NCBI GenBank assembly: GCA_018873225.1 | Contig: JAEILZ010000008.1 | Span: 2,728,001 to 2,792,000 of the forward strand | From: [Phialemoniopsis] sp. UDSM-2020 | Lineage: Eukaryota; Ascomycota; Sordariomycetes; Thyridiales; Thyridiaceae | DNA: 64,000 bases | Reading direction: 5' to 3' | In this document: piece after piece, positions 42,058 to 52,700 of the stretch | Layout of the letters: every line of letters starts with the position of its first letter | Numbering within the stretch: position 1 is the first letter of the stretch | Translations under genes and position numbers: made by a program | Notes under the pieces: generated by a model | What the model was told of the DNA's origin: nothing | Seen by the model: only the letters and a program-made list of their open reading frames with translations | Database searches by the model: none

Positions 42058-42573
42058 TTCTAGGTTTGCGGCTCACTGCATTATCTGAATATGAAGTATT
42101 ATCATTACTGTGCTCATGCAATACAAAGGCCCAAATGAGCAACGTAATGCAAAGCAAAATAATGCAGAAGCTCGGGGAGATCGGGGTCAGCTGTTTCGGA
42201 CTTGACGCGTGATGGTGTGGAGATGAACGCATTCACACTAAATTTTCAGGAGATTTAGTGGCAGTGGTCTTCCCCACAGCGCTAAGCAATACCGAGAGTA
42301 TGGTTGGCTAGTGGCCATGTCTGGGGGCTCCTTAGCGACTCGCTGCCCCAAAGGTTCCCCAAGGCGGGGGATGAAACGAAAAAATCAACCTCGAAGTCTT
42401 TTGATCCCTCCGTTGATCCGCGCAACCTTCCTCCAACTTCTTCTATTCCTCCCTTATCGTTGATGAGTCTTGTATCCTCTTCACTTTGGAGTACATTGTA
42501 TCAGCTGGCTCATGCAGACACCCGAGTATACGTCTAGACTAAGCACTCCCGTCAGTGTACACCCTGAGGGGAA
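42058..42573. other. Promoter region of the regulator gene
   Basis: The 516-bp gap has no CGG-N8-CCG site by eye, in contrast to the enzyme promoters. No gene is seen. Confidence 0.45.
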
Positions 42574-45462
42574 ATGGCCCCAATGGCTCCGCCATCGCCC
42601 AGATCAACAGAGGAGTCGCCCGAGCCCGATGGCGGCCCCAAAAAGCGTCGCCGCACAGCCATCGCATGTGAGGAATGCCGCGAGAGGAAAAGAAAGTGCG
42701 ACGGTGTCAAGCCAGTCTGCGGCGCATGCACCAGGCGCTCCTCATCGCTCTGCTCATGGAATGAGGACAGGAACAGCAAAGGATGGTGGAGCAACAGGTC
42801 TGAGACGACCGCCTCCCTCTTGCTCACAAATATTAGGAGAGCTCTAACGTTTCTGTAGCTATGTGGAAAGTCTACGAGCTCGTATCAACGAGTTAGAGAC
42901 TGCGCAGATACCAGGCTTGCACGCGGTGTCAATGGAGCATCCCACTCCGTCCGTCGCACTGCCCGCGTTCTCAGATCACCCTCCGACGCTTCTGCCACCA
43001 GTCATTGAGTCAATGACAGAAGCTCCAGTATCTCAGAGCACATCAAACCATTACCCAACCTCAGTTCCAGGCACAGAGGCTCAAGCGACAGACTTTGCGC
43101 TGCCTTCACTCGCCTTGCGTCCCTCAATCGTATTTGACCCAAGCGAGGCGCAGAATACTGCTCCTGGCTTCAGTGGTAGGACACTGAATGCTGGCGATAC
43201 GTCCGACGACGACAGTGAGACGGAGATGGATGCGATGGGCGTGCTTGGTTCGATCAACGGCCTGAATAAGGCACGGACTCGCCGACCTTCGGACTATTTC
43301 GGGCCCTCAAGCACAATCGGATTGCTCGGGAAGGCAAGGTTTGCGATGTCAAAAAAGAGCTGTCCTCACAAGACTTCCTCTGCTAGAGGCAATGGAAATT
43401 GTCAAGAGTGTCAAGAGGGATCCGGTCCCTTCCCAAGTCGCCCTCAAACCTCTTTTAGTGCAACAAGCAAGACCAAAGATCAGACAAAAGCATTCAGCTT
43501 CGTGATCCCTCCACGATCTGAAGCCGACAGTCTAGTAGAGAGCTACTGGGTCTTCTGCCACTCATTATATCCCTTCCTCCACCGACCGTCTTTCATCGCC
43601 AGATATCTCCGATTGTGGACGGGTGGCACGGAACCTCAGAAGGGCTACTACGCCAATTTAGACGATACTGGGTTTTACTGCATGCTCAACGTCGTCTTGG
43701 CATTGGCCGCACTGTTCAACCCGGGGATTGACGAAAAGTCGCGAGAAAGCGTCAGTCGCTCGTTTTTCGACCGGTCCAAGCAGCTACTAGACCTTGATCG
43801 CCTTGGCCATGGCAGCCCAGCTCTCGTCCAGACACTGATGCTCATGGGCCAGTACCTGCAAAGCACCGACATGTCGAGCTCATGCTGGAATATCGTGGGG
43901 ATAGCAATACGAGTGGCACAATGCATCGGTTTGCACCACGAGCCCAGACAATCCCGGAAAATGACAGACCAAGTCGAGACAGAGATGCGTCGACGAACCT
44001 GGACAGGCTGCATTCTTTTAGATCGGTAAGTCAAGGATTAGTGCACCGTTTATCACCGACATAAGCTTGATAATAACTGGGTAACAGGGTTCTTTCTCTA
44101 ACCTACGGGCGCCCTCTGATGATTCATCCAGTGATGTCTCGGAATCAGCTTGCGTTGCCTGTAGCAATCGATGACGAGTATTTGACCTACCACCCTGACC
44201 CTCCAGGCAAGCAGCCAGACGGCCAGATCAGTCACATTGAGTGTTACATACAATCTGTCAAGCTTCAAGAGATTCTCGGACAGGTCCTGGCATTCTTCTA
44301 CTACGGAGGAGAATCGGAAGGCGACAAGAAAGACCTCGAAGGTTCTGACTCGGGGCCAAGTGGCTCTGCAACTCCTAATAGGGACCGCGGAATCAAAGAC
44401 GCGGACCTGCAACGGCTTCTTGATGTCGACAGGTTGTTAATGTCGTGGCATAAAGAACTGCCTCCACATTTGAGAGTTGAGACGTACAGTGAGGACCCGA
44501 TCCCGATGTCCAGGTTAAGAAACTGCTTTCGTCGACAAGCAACAGTGCTCAAAGCAAGGTACGTAGCAGCAGACTGCTAGAAACCTTTCCCAGTCGTTGC
44601 CGCATGACTAACAAACCCCCAAAGGTATCTGCATGTCCGCCTCATAATGCTGCGGCCAGTTCTATACACTCTTTGCGATATGGCTGGTGATAGCAGCGAA
44701 GCGAATGAGGGCGATTCGATCGAATTTATAATGCGGCATGGTATGCTTGTCCGGCTCGCCAATATTTGTGTTAATGTTGCGAGGGAGCTGGTACATCTTA
44801 TTGCCGGCAACGTCCACACACATCCGGACTCACTCCCACCACCATGGTACAGCGTGTTCTGTAAGTTACCCCTCGGTACTACTACCTGACAAAAATAACA
44901 AAGGCAGGCTTTCACGTAGGGCTATGTACTGATACAGGAGTGCACACAGATATCTACAGCAGCGCACTAGTCCTACTCATTAGCCTTCTGTATTCATCAA
45001 AGCACATCGATGTGGATGATGCAGCACTTTTCGCCGACTGGAAGAGCTCCCTTGACTTTCTTCGACTGTATCGAGACCGACATCGGTCGGCAAGACGGTG
45101 TAGCAAAATGCTTGCAGTATTGGAGCAAGAGATATCCAGTCACCAACAAGGTATGTTCATGGCAGCACGATATTAGAGACAACATAATACTAACAGAGAC
45201 CGAAGGTGCATCTATCCGTTCCTTCGCTGAGCATACAAATCTCTTCCCCACCGGCCCGGTGAGCTTCGCCACGGAACATGCCCCGACGGGCAACAGCTCC
45301 GGCCAGTCGGCCTACAGCGACGATCCAAACAGCATGCAGCTATTGCAGGACTTTACGCGGCTTGATCAGGGGGGCTTCCCGTGGATGCAAAACTCGACGT
45401 CAGACATGACATGGCTATCACTTGTCCCATTCTTGGAGAACATGGAGGATGCAAGCTTTTAG
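42574..45462 (+). CDS. Zn2Cys6 transcription factor with fungal-specific middle domain
   Basis: Six exons join in phase: 42574-42797, 42859-44025, 44088-44558, 44625-44860, 44950-45150 and 45197-45462, giving 854 residues. The binuclear zinc cluster is at C32, C35, C42, C49, C52 and C60, preceded by the basic KKRRRTA stretch. A coiled segment follows (YVESLRARINELETAQ), as in dimeric regulators. The fungal transcription-factor domain begins near residue 280, with FPLYPFLHRPSFI-like and HGSPALVQTLMLMGQYLQST motifs, then GIAIRVAQCIGLHHEP and TWTGCILLDRVLSLTYGRPLM. The gene sits centrally in the enzyme cluster and is the natural candidate for binding the CGG-N8-CCG sites found in the enzyme promoters. 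Its own promoter lacks the site. Confidence 0.92.
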
Positions 45463-45513
45463 GCATTTCATAAAGCAATACTTGATTAATCCGTGTTTGT
45501 TCAACCTTCAACT

Positions 45514-46928
45514 CTATGAACTCTCTCCGCGTCTCAGGTCCTCATACAACCGATCCTCGACACGCATCCAAAGGCCTGCAAGCTGAGGGTCTGGAAAAGG
45601 TAGTAACTGGGATCCAACCACCCCAGCAACCCCGTTCTTGCGGTCGACCCACCAGTGGACGTTGGACAGCCCTGACCAGTGGACAGTCGATTCCGAACGA
45701 CCCGTGATGGCAGGTGAGATCATGAAGCTGAGGCCCCATCCCTGGGGCTCGCCTGCAGGGCACAACGGGTAAAGCTCCTTTGCTGGGTACACTAGGTCTG
45801 GTTTTACCGCTGGCATATCTTTCCGGGCGAAGTTGGGATCGTGTGGAAGTTGGTTGACAAACATTGCGTCCACTGTCTCCGGCTTTAGAATTTGTCTGCC
45901 TGTCGAAGGTGAAGTGCCGTTGTTGAGCAGTGCGCTGAGGATCTCTGGCAACATATGTTAGCTGAAATCGAGCATATTTACTCTCCAAGGTTTAAAAACT
46001 TACTGCTGTACTCGCGTATGTTGCCGAACAAGCCGGCACCTCCGCTGTGAAAGAGGTCATGAGCGTCTGGTGCAACGAGTGGTCTGTTCAGTAGATACTC
46101 TCGTGGGGCGAGGCGGCCGCTCTCGTCGCGTTGCCACATGCCGACAAGTCTCTCCTTTGACTCGGGGGTCGGTATCATAGAAACTCCCTTGATGCCGAGG
46201 GGCTCGAAGATGTTTTGCTGCATGTAGTCGCCGAGCTTCTGGCCCGTGAGACGTGAGACTACAATTCCTGCCCAGTCCATACAGGTCTGAAAGGTGAATT
46301 ATCAGCCGAAAGTAGTGTCACCAAGCATGAAAGAGACAAAGTTAACCGTACCCCATAGTTGAACTGCTCTCCGGGTTGAGATACCAAGGGCTGGTGGAGA
46401 TCCGACTCATATCCCGAAAACTCATCGAAATCGGGCTGTTGGTTCTGGAGGCGGTAGGTCCGCAATTGGGGATTCAGAAATGAGTATCCAAAGCCGGCTG
46501 GACTCAATGTTAGCTAGCTACAATATCGCATAACTTGAATTCAACTCACCGGTGTGAGTTAGCAACATCCTCAAAGTAATCCCTCGCTTCTTGTCAACCA
46601 GCGTCCCATCCTCTTGTACAACCTTGACATTCTTGAGTTCTGGACAAATACTCTCTACTCTTTCGGAATCATCGAGATTGATTTTTCCCTGTTCGAATAG
46701 TTGCATGCAAGCAATAGCTGTGACCAGCTTTGTGCAAGATGCTAACCAGTAATAGTCTTTCTCTGGAGCTGATACTGTATGACTGGCAAGTTCAACAACA
46801 TCACTGCCACTCTTGCCTACTATGATGGCACTGGCGCACGGCAGGCCGTTGGTAGAGTCTGCACAGGCATCGTCTAGTAGCTTGCGGATTTCTGCGACTG
46901 CTTCAGGTGATACTCGCGGGTTTGCCAT
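45514..46928 (-). CDS. Serine-beta-lactamase-fold esterase (EstB/LovD-like)
   Basis: Four exons join in phase: 46550-46928, 46352-46497, 46004-46286 and 45514-45944, giving 412 residues. The start is ATG at 46928 (MANPRVSPEAV). The catalytic S64-x-x-K67 motif lies in WLASCTKLV. The Tyr motif is near residue 174 (QFNYGTCMDWAG). The third motif (KTG in lactamases) is replaced by HWSGLSNVHWW, as in carboxylesterases of this fold. No signal peptide is seen, so the enzyme is probably intracellular. An ester-hydrolysing role fits a cluster with a Baeyer-Villiger enzyme. It is convergent with the regulator gene (51 bp) and divergent from the FAD monooxygenase gene. Confidence 0.88.
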
Positions 46929-47107
46929 GGTCAATGGTGATCAATACCAGTGAGGCAATCTTCACAACTACCGTAAAATCATTTCTCCACATGATCAAGC
47001 AATTTGCCCCAGAACATCTTTTATGGCAACGACTTCACTAATTCCACAGCCGTGGATGTCTTCCCGTGACGCTGCTGGAGATGTCCCGCAGCTCCGCTAG
47101 CCACTGC

Positions 47108-47121
47108 CGGATGAGATCCCG
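47108..47121 (+). promoter_or_regulatory. CGG-N8-CCG site 7 (esterase/monooxygenase promoter)
   Basis: Sequence CGGATGAGATCCCG, of the CGGAT-N6-CCG form, in the divergent promoter. Confidence 0.6.
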
Positions 47122-47137
47122 ACTGGACACGAATCGG

Positions 47138-47151
47138 CGGCTCCCGACCCG
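47138..47151 (+). promoter_or_regulatory. CGG-N8-CCG site 8 (esterase/monooxygenase promoter)
   Basis: Sequence CGGCTCCCGACCCG, 30 bp downstream of site 7. Confidence 0.5.
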
Positions 47152-47514
47152 CAACCCTTCCAGTGCCAGTAGCCCATGGCACTAAGGACAAACCACCAGT
47201 CGTCAATTCCCCCGCTTACCCCAAAAGGACCTGGAAGAAAAGACTTCCCTAGAGAAATATAGCGGCATTCCTATTGGCTCTCATTCCGGCTCAGTGTCCC
47301 CCTCACCGGGTCCCGGGAATGATGCCCGGCACATGCTCAGAGTCCAGACACACCACCACACGGAGTCCATACCCCGATAAACTTTTGGACAAGACTCCAA
47401 AACTCTGTTTGCAAAAAGTGACGATCTTTCCCCGAGGGACTTTTTTGCGCGGCCCTTTTCCTTTCCCCAAAGCAACTCTCCATCTGTGCCCCCTCCTACT
47501 TGACGACGACACAA

Positions 47515-49529
47515 ATGGCCGAAGAGCAGGTCGACGTCCTCATCTGCGGCAGCGGCTCAGCCGGGCTCTGCGCCGCCGTGTGGTTCGCGCGCTGCGGCAT
47601 CAACTACAAGATCCTCGAGCGCCGCGACGGCCCCCTCGTCAACGGGCAAGCCGACGGCGTGCAGTGCCGCACCGTCGAGATCTTTGAGAGCTTCGGCATC
47701 TCGGAGGCGCTGCTCAAGGAGGCGTACCACGTGCTCGAGATCGCGTTCTGGTCCGCCGGCGAGGAGGCCGCGAGCAAAGCCGCGGGGATTAAGCGGACGC
47801 ACTACGCGCCCGACATCGAGCCCGGGCTAAGCCACCAGCCGCATGTGATTCTGAACCAGGCTAGGATCAATGGGTTGATGATTGAGGAGATTGAGAGGGT
47901 TGGGGGTGGGAGCATGAATGTCGAGTATGGGGTTGAGGTCAAGGGTGTCGAGGTTGATGGTGCGGCGGCGGCGGTGGATCCGCATGCGTACAGCTGTACG
48001 ACGAGAGCTGTCGGTGCTGATGGGACGGAGAAGGTGTACCGGTCGAAATATGTTTTGGTAAGCGATGTCTTTGCCCCCGTGCAATTGTATGGGGCTAATT
48101 ACTGACCTCTGTAGGCCTGTGATGGCGCGCATAGCGCGGTACGAAAGTCTCTTGGCTTTAAGATGGTCGGTGATAGCAGCGACTCCATCTGGGGAGTGAT
48201 GGACGTGTATCCTCGAACAGACTTCCCCGACATTCGCAAGAAGGCTGTGGTACATGCCGAAGGCGGCAATCTGATGATCATCCCACGGGAGGGCGATTCA
48301 ATGGTGCGATTCTACATGGAACTCAAGAACGCAGCGATTAAGGACGTAACACTGGAGGGTCTGAAGAAGCAAGCCAGCGAGATTTTCAAACCTTACTCAA
48401 TGGAGATAGTAGAGACCGTCTGGTGGTCAGCATACCTCATTGGCCAACGGTTGGCAGACAACTTTACAAAGGACAACCGGGTCTTCCTCACAGGAGATGC
48501 TTGCCACACTCATTCTCCCAAGGCGGGACAGGGCATGAACGTCTCCCTTCAAGACGGGTACAATATCGGATGGAAGCTGTCTGCTGTTCTCAAGGGGCAA
48601 GCCACTCCTGCAATTCTCGACACGTACATCACGGAGAGACAAAAGACTGCCTCTGACCTGATCGAGTTCGACCGCACTTTCACAAATTACTTCTCGTCTT
48701 CATATCGTCAGAAGCACGGTATCACAGCGGAGCAGTTCAAAGACCACTTTGTCAAGTCTGGACGGTACACTGCCGGGCAGGGCACACACTATGCCCAGTC
48801 ATCACTAGTAGCACCCGACGAAAAAGCCAAGAGCCTGGCTTCCGGGTTGGTCGTTGGTATGCGGTTCCCCAGCGCACAGGTTGTGCGGTTCAGCGATGCG
48901 AAAGCTGTGCAACTGGTTAGATCGCTGCCATCGGACTCTAGGTGGCACGTGATGGTGTTTGCTGGTGATATGCTCGATCCAGCTACGGGAGGCAAGCTAG
49001 CTGAGGTAAGAGTTTCGATATGTGAATAATTATCCGGGTACTGACACGATGGAAGTTGGCCAAGGTTCTCGACACAACGATCAAGAGATACACGCCAGCA
49101 ACACATGACCCAGACAGCGTGATACAAGCACTCCTTGTGTATGCTTCGAAGCGACTGGACGTCGAGCAGGATCGCATACCTCGAGTTTTCACTCCCGTCA
49201 CAGGAAGATGGGGCATCACCAGTACGGTTTTCGTGACTTGCAAGTGTTGACTCCGGAGCTGACTAACTCTAGACCTTCACAAAATCTTCGCCGACGATAA
49301 CAGCTACAACTCTGGCCACGGACATGCGTACAAAACATATGGCATCGACCCAAGGAAGGGGTGCTGGGCGATTGTACGGCCGGACCACTGTAAGTTGTAC
49401 TATTGTGTGTTGTTTATGAAATGCCCGCTCACCACGAATGCAGATATTGCCAGAATTGGATCTTTGGGCAGCCCGAACAGCATTACAGACTTTTTTGAAG
49501 CATTCTTGCTTCCACCGAATAGAAATTAA
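47515..49529 (+). CDS. FAD-dependent aromatic hydroxylase, phenol 2-monooxygenase-like
   Basis: Five exons join in phase: 47515-48057, 48115-49005, 49056-49221, 49273-49389 and 49444-49529, giving 600 residues. The ATG at 47515 (MAEEQVDVLICG) is used; the frame upstream has only TTG. The FAD sites are GSGSAGLCAA, YVLACDGAHSAVR (DG motif) and the GDACHTHSPKAGQGMN motif. The last 200 residues fit the thioredoxin-like dimerisation domain of phenol hydroxylases (DSRWHVMVFAGDM, WAIVRPDHYIARIGSL). These enzymes add a hydroxyl ortho to a phenolic OH using NADPH. Its promoter contains cluster sites 7 and 8. Confidence 0.92.
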
Positions 49530-49729
49530 AGACATGCAAGAATCAGAAAAATCGACTCAGTCAAGATCATAATCTTCACAATACTGGCAAGAATAGTCCA
49601 CAACTTTAGAATCTAAAATTAGTCCCATGACAGGTTGCGGCAAATATCTACTGACGAGGACCTTGGATTAGATCTATACAATGGAGTAGTTGTCGTCGAC
49701 AGTTCACCTGCTTTACCGGCAGGGCCAGA

Positions 49730-52700
49730 CTATGTGGATCTCTCGCCGCATTCGACTACCTCGATTCCCCTGCGTGCCCCATCTCCCCTATTTGCTATAT
49801 CTGCCTCGGCCTCTTCCTTGGACCAATCTCCCGTTTCATTTCCCCTTTTTGTCTCAAGTACTTCATTTGTTCCAACTTGTGGCATCGCCATGCTGTCTAC
49901 AGCCTTTGGCTCCTTGCCCTCAAACCGAAAACATAGGAGTCGACCCGCGCGGGTAGCAATGACGAGCTTCGTACCGTCGTGCACCGCGCACGTGTAACTT
50001 GAGAAGTTGTAGCGCTGGCACGGGGCGAAAATATCAGGGAGTCGAGCAACCAGCTGTTTCTGCCAGAAGACGGCCATGTGAGTGCCGGTGTAGACAACGC
50101 TGCAAGGATGCTCGGGCGAGGGCTGCAGCCCGACCTTTTCAGCTTTGTCGTCCTCATTCAAGTCGCCAATCGGAGTCGACGGTACTTCCCAGACGCCAAT
50201 CTCTGAGTGCAGCAGATATCGTCCGTTGATGCTAGTCGAAGTGGACAGGCGGCGAGGGCAGTAGGCCCAGAGCGTGTCGCGTCCCGGAACGGCGAAACCA
50301 TGGGCAAATATGGCGGGTGACGGCCGCCAGCGATCAACGTCATTATTGTCAGCATCGTCACTTGTCTTAGCAGCAAGCGACCAGACAAGGAGCTGGCCGT
50401 TTTCGCAGAAGCCAAAGAGCGAGCGACTGTCTGGTGCGAAGGCAAAGCTTTGGCAGATCAGGCTGTTGGCACTGTCACGGTCATTACCGGAGATAACATC
50501 ATCATCGGAGGCATCAAAGTCATGATTATCGTCATCCGAGAGTTCTTCATGTTCTTCGCTTCCGTCTCGTTTCTGTGTGGTCATTTGGGCCCACGACAGA
50601 GTTGTGCATGGCTCTGCCAATTTGTCAGGAAGTATGGTACCAGAGTCGGGTGCAGGAGATATGTCCCAGATGTGACCGAGATAACCGGACGTGGCAAGGA
50701 AACGACCGTCTGGCGAGAACGCGACCGTGCCTTCTGAATGACGGGCCGCCCCCTTGAGGGTAACGAAGATTCGTTCGGTCGTGGAAATGCGTTGTTTGTC
50801 AACGACGTTGTCACTGGTATCATCCTTGTCACCGACATTGTCCTCGCTTTCGACATCTTCGTTGTCATCGGACAGGCTATCATCCTCTCGAAAAATGCCG
50901 TCCATCCTCCCGTCCGTTTCGATGTACTTAGCACGGCATGCGGCTAGGTCCCAGAGCCGGACCAACCCATCGTACGATGCGGTAGCCACGATCTTGTCGC
51001 CAGGTGCAAAGGTGGCGAATTGAACCCAAAAGTGGTGACCGCCAAGGACAGCGACACGCTTGCCCATGCCCATGTCCCAGACGTCGATTCGGCCATTGGC
51101 CAAATACGCCACTAGCAACAGTGCGTCGTTGCTAGAAAAGCTGAGCCAACTAATCTCGGAGCCCGCGTCAATCATGGTGCGCGACAATGTGACATCTGAG
51201 ATTTTCGAGGCATTCGAGGCGCTGGGTGCAGCTATAGTATCTAGATTCCAGACCTGGACTTCACCATCTTCCATGGCCGTAACCGCCTGCAACCCGTTGT
51301 GGGAGAGAACGGTCGTCGTTAGCAGTCGGTCTTTTTGTCCCGTTGTGTTTCCGGTGCTGTCGGTGTTGCTGCCATCGTTGTCAGGATCATCCAGGCTGAC
51401 ATGGTCTACCCCGATCTCGACGAATCTGTGTATCTTTGTGGAGCCGTTTCGAAAGCTGAAGCCGATTTCATTCCGGTCGTGCGAGAACGCATATGACAAC
51501 GGTCTCATATCTGCCGGGGCTCTATATGATCGGATGAGCGGCTCTATAGCCCCTCCTCCTTCGTGTTTGTCTCGTTGTTCTCGGCCGCGGACGAGGTGGA
51601 ATGTCACGCGCCCGCTCTCATCACGGGTGACAAACACGTCCCAGAACATATCAAAGTTCACGGAAGTAAACTTGCTGTGCGAACCGCGTAGCACTTGTAG
51701 CCGCGCTCCTGATTCCAGGTCATGGATGCTTAGATGCCCATCGAGTCGGAGGAATGCTGCCAATCTCGATGCGGGTGCCACGGCGTTGTCCACACTCCTG
51801 GATACGGACCCTGCATCGGGCAAGCTTGTGTTAACAGGATCCATGCGCAACACCTCCTTCCACTGCAGCCCCGGCATAGCCAATACCACATGAGACGGCT
51901 GTTCACCATAGCCTTCACAAATGACAATAACATCGCCCGAGCCATCCTCAGCGAAACGAATTCCGGTGAAGAACGGGATGCTAGAGGAGCTAGCATCGGT
52001 CGTGTCGCTGGAAACGCTAGAATCGATGACATCGTTGGCTTCGTTGGCTTCGTTGGCTTCGTTGGCTTCGTTGGCTTCGTTGGCTTCGTTGGCTTCGTTG
52101 GCTTCGTCGGCTTCATCGGCATTATTGGCATCGTCGGCATCACTGGTTTCATTGAGACCATTGGCGTCATTGGTATTATTGGTATCACTGGCATCCTCCG
52201 AAAAGTTCATATCATTGGCACCACTGTCAACATACTCGTCCACTTGCATCAGTTGAGTGACTGGCCTAGCTAGTGGTGACGCTAGTTGGTGGTCCGCTTG
52301 CTCCCTCCGTTTTCGCGAAATATCGTCACGGTTTGTTCTTGCAGCGACTACGGCTCCCGCGGCAAGATCCAGATGCACAACATTCGTGCTGTCAATGACA
52401 ATTAGCATGGAAGGATCTGCTGGGGAGACGGCCATTTTCTCGGGGTACCCCGGCAGCGTGTGTGCTGTTACATGCTGCACGAGCGACGAAGCGCGGTCAT
52501 AGCACCGCAGCGTCTTGTCGTCCGAGATGGTCACAATGAGGCGGTCGTCGTAGGCCCAGTGCACATCGCGCACCCAGTCACTGTGACCTGAAAGTGTGGC
52601 CCTAGTCGCAGCCCTCTCGGCCATCTCCGAGCTAGTCAAGGATTCGATTCCCGACAGCAGTACTGGTGGATTTTGTGGGCGCACGGGCATGTCTTCGGAC

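Larger units (their letters stand above)
46929..47514. promoter_or_regulatory. Divergent promoter, esterase / FAD monooxygenase
   Basis: The 586-bp gap has two cluster motifs at 47108 and 47138, starting 30 bp apart. No gene is seen. Confidence 0.55.

Noticed and set aside
34937..49529. Secondary-metabolite biosynthetic cluster
   Set aside because: No PKS, NRPS, terpene or other backbone enzyme is present; the enzyme set fits catabolism better.
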